A DNA stretch of 64,000 nucleotides from Tyto alba (taxonomy: Eukaryota > Chordata > Aves > Strigiformes > Tytonidae), in the NCBI RefSeq assembly GCF_018691265.1, contig NW_024881327.1:21445936-21509935 (forward strand), written 5' to 3'. A program made the translations under genes and the position numbers. This document shows positions 22,334 to 34,784 of the stretch, in pieces. A model generated the notes under the pieces. That model searched no databases, was not told the DNA's origin, and saw only the letters and a program-made list of their open reading frames with translations. Each line of letters begins with the position of its first letter. Within the stretch, counting starts at the first letter, position 1.

Positions 22334-24760
22334 TTGGATCATAATATTGCTGGAAGGGAATTCAAGAGGTTATTCAGTCAGTGTCCATCCTCCCACTGCA
22401 AGGCAGGGTCAATTATATTTAGGTAGAGTCTGAGAGACATCTGTGCAGCCTACTCTTAAACATCTCCAGCACTGGAAATGCCATAGTTTTTGCAAAAGGT
22501 GTGACCCAGGCTTTACCTTACTGCCCTATTATTAATATGGTTTTGTTAATATCTTGTTCAGTATAATTTAAGAAAATTGCTGTTTTTCATATTCAAATGA
22601 ATATGATATTAATTCCTTTCCATTTCTTGAAGTGTTTATTTAGGTGAAAACTTATTTTGTTTCTTCTCCCTTTGTATCTCAGTTTCACTCCTTCAGATTA
22701 AACTCATCTATCTCTTTATTCAATATTTCGTAATAAATCATACTTTAAAAACCTCTCATATCTGTGACTCTTCTTTGGACTCCCCTCCTGTCACCTTTCT
22801 TGAAATATATTGCCTCAAACTGGACACAAAGTACTTCCACTTTGTCCTTACCAGTATTGTCTAAATTGAAGAATTATTACAGTTGTGGTTTGTTTATGTG
22901 TGACAATTCAAGGTTTAGTTGGCTGATTGCAAAAACATGACTTCATTGACTTATGTTCTGCTGCTGATGGAGATAACTACTATATCCATCTCTCAGACTG
23001 ACTTCCCACCCAATTATTTCTGACCATGTATTTATGTAGATGTCTGTCCTTTAGTAAGTTCTATTTCTCTCTGTTAAATAACATCCAATTATTTTTCAAG
23101 GCCTATCTCCAATTTGTCAAGTTCAATTCCTGTCTTTCAATTTCTGTCTTTTTTTTTGTAGTCCTAATTTCATGAGTTCACCACCTACTCTCTTAATGAA
23201 AATATGGAATGAGGACATAGATGTGTAAGGAACAGAGATCTGCAGAAATCCATTTACCATCTAGTTTGGAGGGAACCATTAAGAACTATTCTTTGAACTT
23301 TGTTTTCCTCAGTTTTACACCTACTATATTGATTCAGATCATGATTTTACAGTTTGCCTATCAGAATGTTATACGTAAAAAACCACAAATATATGACATC
23401 TGCTGATTTTTATCTCACCACAGTGCCAGTTTTTCTGTTGTAAAGTAAAATCATATTGTTTTGACCTCATTTATTCTTGATAAAGTCATGTTCACTGTTC
23501 ATGTATCTTTTCCCCTGTATTTGTTAAACAACAAATTTTTTTTCCAGATTATTTTATGCAATTTGAAGATATTAAGATATTAAGATAATAGCTCAATAAT
23601 TCCCCAATTCTTCCTTTCTTTCTCTTTTAAAGTATAGGATTTTTTTTTTTTTTCCATCTTTCTCAATTTCTCAAAGATCTGCAGTTTCATCAGTCAATTC
23701 TTTAAGTTACCAAGTGCATTAGACTAAGATGATTTGAAATAATGAAAAAAATCTAAGCACTCTCTTATTTATTCCTTCCTCACTCAAGGACAAGATCTTG
23801 CTCTTTTGTCCCTGGTATTGTTTATTGTAGTCACTTTATCAAACCTCATATTTTCAGTAAAAAGCACAGAAAAAAAAGTTTTTCTTTTTGCTTCAAACCA
23901 ACCCTTTCCATACATTATCTCATGTTACTAATGTTCTTACAAAGCAACTTATTTTGATTATTCACATCTCTAGTTAGTTACATATCTTGCATTCTTTTGC
24001 TGTCCTGATTTTGTCCATGCCTACTTTTCTGTTCATCTTTAATGATCTGACCTAGCTTCCACTTTCTGTCAACTTCCTTCTTGTGTCTGAGGTCCAAAAC
24101 CTGTTCATTGTTTAGCTCATTTCCTGATATGCTCATCTTTCCTTCACAATAGGATGGCTTACAGTTTTTTCCTGAATGATGTTTTGCTGAAGAACTGCCT
24201 GCTGTTTATCACACACCTTCCTAAACTGGACTCCCAATTTTTTTAGTTTGTCAAAGTCTGCCTGCCTAAGTCAATGGCTACTGTTTTGCTGCTATTCTTT
24301 TCTCCTGTCTTAAGGAGTTATATTTTATGCCACTGTCTCCTAAATCATCTTTCTTCTGGGTACTTAACTCATTTCGTTCTACCAGTTAAGAGTAAAGTCT
24401 TAAATGATCTTCTTGTAGATACATTCTCTATTCTAATTCTGTGATAAATCAGAAAAAAGTTTGCAAAAACTTTTAAAAAGTAATTCTGCAGTTCTGTGTT
24501 CCTTCCCTAACAGCTGAGTACTTAGTATCTCCCATTTCCCCAGTCCTGCCTTCTGCGTAATTCTGGCTGGTGATCAAAAAAACCTTTACCCACTTCTTCA
24601 GATTGAAGGTTTATAGCATAAATGTTCTTTTCCTCCACAGTCACTACTCAGAGCTTCTTCATGTGTTCTGTTTCTTTCTGCAGTTATAGTATATTGCCAC
24701 GTTATGAATTTTCACCATCTTCTGCTAAAATTTGGAACTAATCATATTAAAAATTAAAGT
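22334..24760 (-). mobile_element. Ancient CR1 LINE, antisense, about 2.4 kb, heavily decayed
   Basis: Read on the plus strand, successive landmarks match the reverse complement of the old amniote CR1 lineage known from turtle, crocodile and bird genomes. In order these are: the 3' tail (GGATCATAATATTGCTGGAAGG at 22336, then TTCAAGAGGTTATTC); 'actggacacaaagtactt' with CTTACCAGTATTG (about 22820); 'catgagttcaccacctactct' (about 23172); 'gaaccattaagaactattctttgaa' with CAGTTTTACACCTACTATAT (about 23270-23330); CCAAGTGCATTAGAC (about 23710); 'ctgacctagcttccactttctgt' (about 24048); 'gtttgtcaaagtctgcctgcct' (about 24247). CR1 elements encode an endonuclease/reverse-transcriptase ORF2. This copy has many stops and indels and is dead. 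Its 3' end is at the low-coordinate side. The 5' end fades out near 24760. Recognition is from memory of the family, not alignment. Confidence 0.82.
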
Positions 24761-24832
24761 TCAGTTAGTCAGAGAGAAGGTTTTGAAAGAAATAAAAAAA
24801 TCCTTGTCAATGTAATTTAATGCCTTTTGTGG

Positions 24833-24864
24833 TTTTTTTTTTTGTTTTTTTTTTTTTTTTTTTT
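24833..24864. repeat. Poly-T run interrupted by one G
   Basis: T11, G, T20. A simple repeat just beyond the decayed 5' end of the antisense CR1. Confidence 0.9.
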
Positions 24865-27800
24865 GAATTGCATGTCTTATCTTGAATCTTACTCTTTTAT
24901 ATTCTTGTTTATGAACAGTGTGCCTTTCTAAGTAAATGTGTTTTTTATTCCTTCTGAAATATACCTAAGGAAAAATATATATTAATTTGACCTTGAAGTA
25001 TTAATGGGTTAAATGCATTATTTATGTGCTCCAATTAGATCCTGTTAATTTCAGAATTTTGAAATTTAGTTATTGCTGTACTCACAATTCAGTTTGATGT
25101 TCTTTAATTTGACAAATTGATAAAACATTCAAAAATCTCAGTGATTTTCATTATTATATAATTTAAAATATCAAATTAAAAAATTATAGATGTCATAATA
25201 AATCACATTAAATAAATAGCTCAAGTGTTCACTTTTGAGGAAACAGAAAGGTTATTTAGTTTTAATGTCTTATTTTCTGCTAATAAAATTAGGTAACTGA
25301 TGCCTACTATGTGTATGAAAACAAGGTTGAAAGGAGGAACAAAACCTCCATATGAATTTAATTTGAAGTAAGACCCTACCTCAGAATGGAAGTGATGTAA
25401 GTATAGTAGCTTGGTCCAAGAATTGTGTATACATGATGATGCCCTTGATGGGAGAGTGGTGTTACAGAGAATGAGCTTCACAGAAAATCTAAGCAGTGCC
25501 GTGGAATTTTTTCATTAAAAACAAAACAAAATGTCTCAAAAATATTTCCACCTCTTTTTTAAAAAGAATTCCAATTTGGCTACTAGAAGTAGTAGTCTAG
25601 AAGAAGAACTGGGATCACTTAGGAAGCAAAAGGATGGATTCCCTTTAAATAGATAATTATTGAATTAATTTTACAGTTAATATAGCATTTTTCTATTGAC
25701 TATCATTTTCTGTCACATATCTATCAGGAAGATGGCTAATTTCTTCATCTGTACATTTAGTAATTATACCAGTTCCAGTCTCTGCAGTGGAGTTGTTAAT
25801 TTTCCTCTTGAGATGCTGCATTTGCATGTTTCTCCATCTATGTATGTCCTCCTTCTCTGTGATACTACCTCTGTGATGGTGACAGGCAGATGGCTGTTTA
25901 GTTTGATAATTTCTCATCTTGAAAATTATGGTGTCATTTATTTGAAATGCAGTGCCCAGCTGTGGTGATCAGAGTGGGGCTGCTGAAAGGGACTGGGGTT
26001 GGCCAGGTGTACCCTTCATTGCTGAACATGACCTTGGGATGGGGTGGCCCTGGACCAACTGGAGAGCAGTTGATATTGAAAAAATGCATGACCAAAAAAA
26101 GCCTTAAGTGTCATTATTTGTTGAAAAAGCTGTTTTTTCTAAACCCTTTGAACTGGAGAAACCTAAGCCAAAATACATCAAAATAACATGAGAGTTAACC
26201 ACATAATTTTTCAAAACTGATGTCTTCATGACATCTATTTATGAATTAGAATGGTAATTATTCTAGCAGAGTAAGTGTATATAGTTCATGGATATTGTTG
26301 TTTCATTGTTTTATTTTGTAAAGTGCTAGATTGACATTCATGGAAACTAATTTTATTTACAGGCTAGGCATGACAGCCTACATTTTCTCACCATTGTTTT
26401 AAAGAATATGTTCAGATTTTAATAAAGGTCCCAATAGTCCTAACAACAAATATCTTCAGTTTCTATACATTATATATGCATTATCCATAAATGTCTCCCT
26501 GTCTTACATAAAGCTATTAATCCATTGATTCTGCACTCCACTGGACCTGTCTGCCTGTCTGTGTGCCTATATTCACCATGCTTTCAGCTCCTATGGTTTC
26601 TGTTGATTACTTGGTGCCTGAAGTTGGTAGTTTTTTTGCATGGCTATAGCTGGCAGTGTGCATAGTGGTGCATAGTTTGTATTTGCTTTTTTTGAGGTGC
26701 AGGTATTATAATTTCCTAATTGTCAGTCTAGAGAAACAAGAGAAGAGTTGAGGCACAGAGACGGCACTGACACAGTAGCTTTCATCTAATTAAGGGTTGG
26801 GATCAGGGGAATACCTGTTGTTTTGTGGTTAGGGAAGGTCACAGATAGTTGCTGAAAATCCTCATTCAGCTCAGCAGAGGCTTGACCTCATTGCACATCC
26901 TCCTGTTGGGGCAGCTGATGTGATATGTATGAGACTGTGGTAGAGGGAAAGGGGTCAAGAAGTATTTTATCCTTACAGATATTGCTCTATCAGGGTCAGA
27001 TTTCCTTGATGCAGCTATTGATAAAGGTGTTTACCACTCTTTTTTTATATTAGAGAATGACAAAATAAGCAGAGCTGTCTTCATGTTTTTGTGTGGGAGT
27101 AAAAAGATTTCTTCTACTTATTTTATCCCTTCTGTGTGTAAACATAAGCAACTTTATCACAGACACTCCAGTGTGTACAGGACATGAGAGATGAACTAAA
27201 CAGCATATTTTTGGGAAATATGAGAACCCTGTAATACCTCTCGGACATAGAATACGTCTGCACATGCACAGAATTTAAATATCCCTTATTTTGCAGCAAT
27301 GAGAGTTGCATATTTTTTCCAGATCTGGAGGTAGGATAGGAAAATGATCAGTTTGAAATTATTATTTTTTCAGCACAACTTCAATTAAGTGATGGGCTAC
27401 AGGTTTACCCTGGATCTCCAACTGCTAGCTGTAGAACTGACTTATAACACTACAGAGAACCGGAACCTTGAATTGAATTCAATGCAAGAAGAGGGTGCTG
27501 GGTGGCCCTTCTTGTGTTCAGATTCTGACATCTTTCAACAATGAAGTCAAAATCTAGTTCTTCTCCCAAGTGGCTGAAGAGAACCCTCTGACACCAGGCC
27601 ATGATATGATGTTTTTAATTGGACAGGCTGTTTTTTTCTAAGTTCTTGTGCTGTTTGATTCCTGGTCCTACAATGACAAAAGAAGTCTTCAAATGTAATG
27701 CCCAGTAGCAATAAATTATGAAGAGTTAATTATCAAAGCTTTTAAGTCTGTTTTTCCTTGTACCATTTGGTGATTAATTTAGAAAGCTTCTATATTTTTT

Positions 27801-30800
27801 AATTAGGGAATTAAAACTCTACAGGTGGAAAGTGTTGCCTTACTTTTTCTTCACCTTTCAGATGAGATAATTAAGTTTTCTACTCAATTTTAATCACGGA
27901 TAGAGTTATTGTACTTTTTGACTTGGTGCTCTGAATCAATTTAATATGGTATAAAAAAGATTACTTCTTGTGTAGGTAACTGCAATAATATAGATATTTT
28001 TATAGTAACTATTTATTTTTATTCAAAAAGTGTGGAATTGAGATAGCTGTCCAACAATAAACAATTTTAAAATGCTGAAGATGATTTAAAACTGGGAGAA
28101 TTTTAAAACAATATTTTAAATAGGATTAATTTTGATTTACAAGCACCATTGATATCTACCATAATTGTTATACCATCACATACAATATGATACGATCTTG
28201 TTAAACGTAATTCCCAAGACACTTCCACTTTTCTAAGTAACACAAAACTTCTCCATTTCTTTATGAAACTGTTACATTCAACAGTGTAGTAGCAAAAACT
28301 TCATTACTATTTTTTTTATGATAAAAGTTTTCTTTAATGATTATTTTTTCAGTAAAATTCAAATGTCCTCAAAACCAGAACTAGAGGTGGTATAATAGCT
28401 GTAACTGATTTTGCTGAGTTAAATTGAGATTTTAGTTAAGGTTATGAAGAATATCTTTAGGATTTTGTTTTTACTTTCTTCTCATCATAGCATGTGTTGC
28501 AGTTATGTGACTCTTTTCTAAAAACATATGCTCTACTGCAACTGCTGTTTCTCATTTTTTTCTTTGATCACCTGATCTATAAAACAGTGTGACTGTTTTA
28601 TGCTGCAGTCAGTAGCAGATAATCCTGTCCAAGTAAAAATTCACTTTATGTTTCTGATTTACTAATGTCTTTATTTCAGTAAATAAAAGAGCAATCTGGT
28701 GCAATATTCCTCTACTCTGCATTTTTTTCTGTGTCTCCATCCTCAGACTTCACAAAGCCAGCCCAATATCAACATGCTGCAGACTTTTAGCTGGTTTTCC
28801 TACTTGCTACTGGATTATCTCGTGGTTCTGTGTTTTCTGTGCTCAAGTTCCAAACTTTTAAAGGGCACAATAAGCTTGAAAGTATCAAAAGAATGTGAAG
28901 TTTTAACTGAACTGAAAGCCTGGAGCCCTTCCAATGCCTGCCAAGAGTAGTTGAAGTTGGCTACAAAAGGAGACCTTTTGGATTGTAAGGATTTGTATTC
29001 CTGGCTTATCTTGTTTTGTGCACATCCTTTTTCATCACCAATTGTATTCAGCCATACTCCATTTTATAGGGCTACATAAGCATGGTGACCTGGCTGTTGA
29101 CTCCCCTCTGTGAGTTATTCAAGATGCTCTTTTCTTCATGAGCTTGCTGCTGTCTCTTGATACCTTGTTGCTCTCTAGGAAGGAATTCTGAAGAAAGAAA
29201 TGAAGAAAAGAACAGTGAGTATCAAGAATGAATTGGGCCAGAGAAGCTATGTGCAACCAGACTAAACAGCCAAGAATGGAAACAGAGGAACAGGATAGAT
29301 GAAAACTTGCCAGATAGAAGAGGGGGAAGGCCTGGAGGCTTGGGAGTGCTTGGCTTGTTTTTACACTTGCCCTGTCCTCCACACTTCCTTCTGTTATGCT
29401 TTATTATCACTTGCTTTGCAAATTTTTAGCTTGTTCTACATGAAAAATAGAAGTGCCAGCATTCTGAGGTTGTTGGTGGTGAGGGTGAGTGGGGTGGATT
29501 TTGTTCGCTTTCCAGTTACAGCAGAAGTACAACACTTACATTAAGACTCTCCTTTTGAAATAATTGCAGAATAATTTTACAGAATGAAGTGATGTAGCCA
29601 GAACTTTTGAGAAGGTTCTGAATGTATTAATTTTTGCCCCTCATCACTTCAAGTCTGGCTCAGCACTCTATCAAACTCCCTTGTCTTACCTCCAGTCCTG
29701 TACATACATATACATGGATACAAGAAGATTTATATTAATTCTACACTGCAATAAATAAACCCTAGATGTGTAGATGTATTTGTATGTTATATATATATAT
29801 AATTTTAGAAAAGTCCTTGAGAGAGTATCTTTTTTGAAAGATCCCTCTAGGGGAAGAGAACGATTTTATTCACAGCATTAATTGTCTCTGCAGTTCTGTT
29901 CTATTTTTCCGTATTTCTGTCAATAATCTAATGCTGGTTTCACAGCCATAACTCAGAGAGAGTCTAATAAGCCCTTTGAGAACACTCTCCCTTCACAAAT
30001 TTTTAATGCAGTCCTTCAGTAATTAATTACAATTACATTTGTTATTCTCCACTTCAACATGGACCAAAAAAAAGATATTCGCTTGGTTCTGGACTGTTGT
30101 TATCTCTTAACATGAATGTCATGACAAGTAAAGACTTCTTGGACATGTCCATGGAGAATGGATTTTTTTAATAGGAAGATCTGACTGCTAGTCACTTTCT
30201 GATTCCTTGTACCTGCTCCCATATTACTGGCTACTCACAGCTATCCTGTGTTTATTAAAATATTATGAATAAAAGATACTGTCTAAGAACCTTCTGAGGG
30301 GTAGAAACTGCCCTTGAATTTGAACTGCACTATAATCCTACAAAATATCTGTCTTTGTGTAGCTGATGGCCAAATGCAAGGGAAACTGCTCTACCTGTGT
30401 TGTGCTTACCATTGCCAGGAATGGACAAGAGATGTATGTGGAGAGCTGGAAGCCCTGACCTAAATACCCATCTGTGAGACACTGTGGTGTCCCATGACAG
30501 TTAAATGGTTTGGAGTTCCCTCTCCAAAGTACAAAGCCATCTGTAGAACAGCTCAGAGAATATGGAATGTACCTTAGAGAAATCCTCATCTTCCAACTGT
30601 AGTTTTAATGTTTATATTAGTACAAACATCTGAATTGTTACAGACTCCAGATGCAAATACTGTGACGTGCTTTGTGTGCATACACAGACGTGTACACCTG
30701 CACATGATCCTAAGAACATTCTGCAGCATAGTTTTCCATCAGTGTGTATTGTCAGGATTCTTGACAAATTTTGGCATTTAGATCATGTGTCATGTTCCTG

Positions 30801-33800
30801 TAGCTATGAAGCTGGCTTCCCCCAGAAAGCTCAGAAGTTTTTTCACAGTGTTATCTGGTCACACTGGGAGCAGATGGACAAGTTCTATGGAGAAGAGACA
30901 TTATTCTCAGCAGTTCTGCCAGAAACACTAAAGTGACACTTGTTCTTTTTTTCAAGTATGAGCTGAGTGTGCTGTCATCAGATGATTCAGTGATGAACCA
31001 GAAATCAAAGGTCCAACTTTTTCAAAACAAAACATACATTGAAATAATTTATTTATCCAGACTCAAGAGCACAGAAAGGTATAGTATAAAAATTACAATG
31101 TGATTAAAACAAAAAACAGTGAAGAAATTTAGTTGGCATAAATATTCATTATTGGTCTGTAAAATGTGATGCTAGTCAAGTAAAATAGCTGTAGATAGCA
31201 GATTAGTTTGTAATTATTTTCATATGAGGATACACAGCTCAATATCTTTGCTTTCAACCCTATTCACTTGCACTGTGCACAACTTCTGTAAAATGAAGCT
31301 CATGTCATCTACTACAACCACCTGGGGAAGGGACCAGCAAAAGAAATCAATCAATAAAAGGGAACTTTAGCTAAAGGTCAGACAAAATTGTAGTAGAAAC
31401 TTTGGGGATTCTTTCAAGCAGTTACTAAGAGAGGTTGCCTTCTGAGCTGATGTTTACTACAGGTTTTATTGTGCCTTCCTTCACAACTCATGTGGGCTTC
31501 AGAGGTCACTTAGAGTAAATTCCAAATGAAAGGTCTTTCCACTTTGTATATTTGAAATAATTTCAGTCAGAAAAATGGTGGGTTCTCAAGAGGTGATGAG
31601 ACCATCACTGCAGTCAGATGTACTTAAAAAAACTTCAGTGGTATGGGTTTCTTTGAAAGTCATTAATATCTTAAAATCAGTTAGTTAAAAACCATTGACT
31701 TTCTATATATCATTCATCAAGTTCAGCTATTCTTTTTACACAATATCATTCCTGTGGACTGATTTGGCACTTGGTCACATCATATTCAGCTATGTCTCCC
31801 TGCATTTACTAAGCAACTGAAATTCCTCAATTTCTTTTCAATCCCCTCCTTCTTCACAAATGAATTCCTTTCCCAATATTTAAGCCATACTTTTCCTGTG
31901 TGGAACATTTGTTTAATGCAGTAGACTTTACATTTGAATTGGAATAGGAATATATTTCTCTGTCTCAATAAATAAGAGTAGAACAGATGGACTAATAACT
32001 GGGCTACAAGAAGATGCCTGTGAATCAGATGGTAACAATCTTACTGTAATGACTCTTTTGAGTCTCAGCTCTTTCTGGCATTTGATCACAATAGATTTTA
32101 GCTAAAAATGCCAACAGTTTAAAGCAAAGACTTTTCATTAAAGGGTTCTTGTGACAAAAATAAAAAAAAATAGACTCCAGAAAGGCAGTTGCTGCTGCTC
32201 ACTTAGGATATAAAATTGCCATCATTATCACTGCTTCCTTTGCCTTTAGGAAATTTTATAATAAGAATATATATTACAGTAGTGTTAAAATCCAGAAAAG
32301 GTACTGGGTTGTTCCTGATCTCACCTGAATAGTTCTTTGCACAATTGGAGCCATGCCAACTTGACTTGCCACTATGTGTTGTATTCCTCAGACTTTGCCT
32401 GAAGACAACTTATTTATCCCACCTTTTTGTCTTTTTATTGTCCTGATTCTTCAGCAAGACTGTATCTTTTTCATAAATACAAATGAGAGAAAGATGAAGG
32501 AAACAATCTTCTCTGGAACTGTTCACTGAAGCACTGTTAATTAGGACAGCCAAATGCACAATCACTATGCACATCATATTTACTGAAACAAAAAAATGAA
32601 CTAGATTTTTATAGACATTTGCCTAAGTTTCCTTTGCTTTAAATACATGAATATTCTATTATGTACAATGGGTAACATGATGTATTCTGCACTGATGCTT
32701 TTTCTTCTCTTTTTATTTACCATGTTCTTAAGTGAACACAGGGCATAAGAAAGGTGGGGAAAGACTATTCAATAAAATACCTTTGTGGGGCTGAATTTAA
32801 GATATGTACAAGCCTGCTGCTTCCACTCTTACTCAGACAAAGAAGAAGCTAACACAAGTGGGTCTTTTTCTGAGTATATGGAACAGAATCAGTCTCCTAT
32901 GTTTGCACGTTTAGACTTCAAGCCTTTCCATAATTTATATGCTTATTTCAGCTTGTATTTTTCTTGCAGTGTATCCATACTGGATGATAAAAAACAGAAT
33001 TGTGGTTCTTTGCTTCTAGACTAATAATTGAAGAAAAAATAATATAAGGCAAGCTCAAAGATATCTTTATGCTAAAGTCAATAACTGGAGGGTAATACAA
33101 ATTTTGAAAGGCCTTTTACATTGATGATGAATTAAGCAATTCAGTTTTTCATGATTTGTACATCGGTCCCCCAATGAAAACATCCATAAGAACTCATAAA
33201 CAATCACTGGTCAAGCCTGTGCTTTTTGAATGCTGTGTAGACCTATCTCTAATTGGAATGGCTCACTCTATTTTGTCATACAAATGACAAATGACTTAAT
33301 ACTTATATCCTTGCTCCTGGCACCAAAATTATAATTCTGCTAGAAAAAAATATGAAGTTGGTATTCAGGATTTGTAAAACCCTCTTTCTACCCCTGTCAC
33401 TCCATTTGACACCTCAGCATGGCCTCTGTGCTAAGTTTTGAGGCAGTTTTCATGTTGAAAACAGTATTTGGGGAATACTTTTAGTTTTGTTTTCCAAGAT
33501 GCATATGGGATTTTTTAGAGCTTCTTTATAGCAATTTGGTCTTTTTTTTCATGGAGTATACAAGGCCCAAAACAGGTGACAACACAATACAGGGGCAGAA
33601 CAGGGATTAGGATAGATGATTCTCTCATTTAAGCAGTCACTAGTGAAAAAATGTCTTTTGGCAGAGCCTGATTTGCAGATCAGCTGATTACTGATTAGTA
33701 TATTTTTCCCCCTTTCATGTGAGGTGTGTTAACATTAAGAAGGAAGAAATTTAGCTTTGCTTCTTGCTAATGTGTTGAACACAAGTTACTAGAGGATGCT

Positions 33801-34763
33801 GAAAATATTATTGGTTTCTGCTGTGCTTTTATACTAATAAAAATGTTTCTGATGTTCTGTTTATCACTCTATGACATTACATTAACAGATGATAGTGTTG
33901 TATTCCAATAAATAAATATTTAAATATGTCTTTCTAAATACTCATACAAGACTGCTCACAATAGTATCAGAACACCTTATGAAGGCTGTTTCAAGTGAAG
34001 TTAATTAAGCAGGTAATTATTTTCAGCTTTGTCAAAATAAACTGCAATTTGGAATCTGGGTGAGTTTATTAAAAACTCATAACATTTTACTTTTGAAGTT
34101 CTGTTTATTTGGCATTGTTCCCTTACTCATTGATGTGTGCAGCTAGTGTTGGGTTTGTCTCACCCAATTCAAGACAAAGCTTCCATTAGAGTGAGATTGA
34201 TGGGCTGTTGAAACCTGTGCATTAATTTCCCTATGGGGTAGTTTAGACCAAAGTCTGAAACTAAGAGCTACGTACTGCACCTGAAGAAGTATGCTCTTCC
34301 CACAGATGAAACTGAGTGAGTACTTATCAAGGTCAGGTTTTTGTTAGCCTTTCATTTGATTGTATGCCTTTCAGATATGTCAGTCCTTATTCTCAAGTTC
34401 TATGAGAGTGTTATATTAATGTAAAAAGCATTTAAACAGGGGTATTCAAATCAATGATGTTGAAGTGGTGATGGAGAGAGACACCAGACCTATTGTGAAA
34501 AGCCAGAAAATATCATTCTACTGAAGCAGATAGTAATTACTAGTGAATGTCTTCATCTCAAGGTTAAAGATGTAGTGGGGGCACAGCTTATTGCTGTACA
34601 GTACTGCAATTTTATGGCTGAAAACCAGACAGTGCAAATTAAAGGTAGATACACACACTGAACTCTCCACAGATCCAACAACAAGATTTAGTAACCACAG
34701 TAGCTCTTAGTTGATCTAAACCAAATAGGTCTTAATTACATTGTTTCCTTATTTCCCCCCACC

Positions 34764-34784
34764 TTTTTTTTTTTTTTTTTTTTT
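34764..34784. repeat. Poly-T run, 21 bases, between C-runs
   Basis: T21 preceded by CCCCCCACC and followed by C7, forming a 40-base pure-pyrimidine block apart from one A. Confidence 0.9.
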
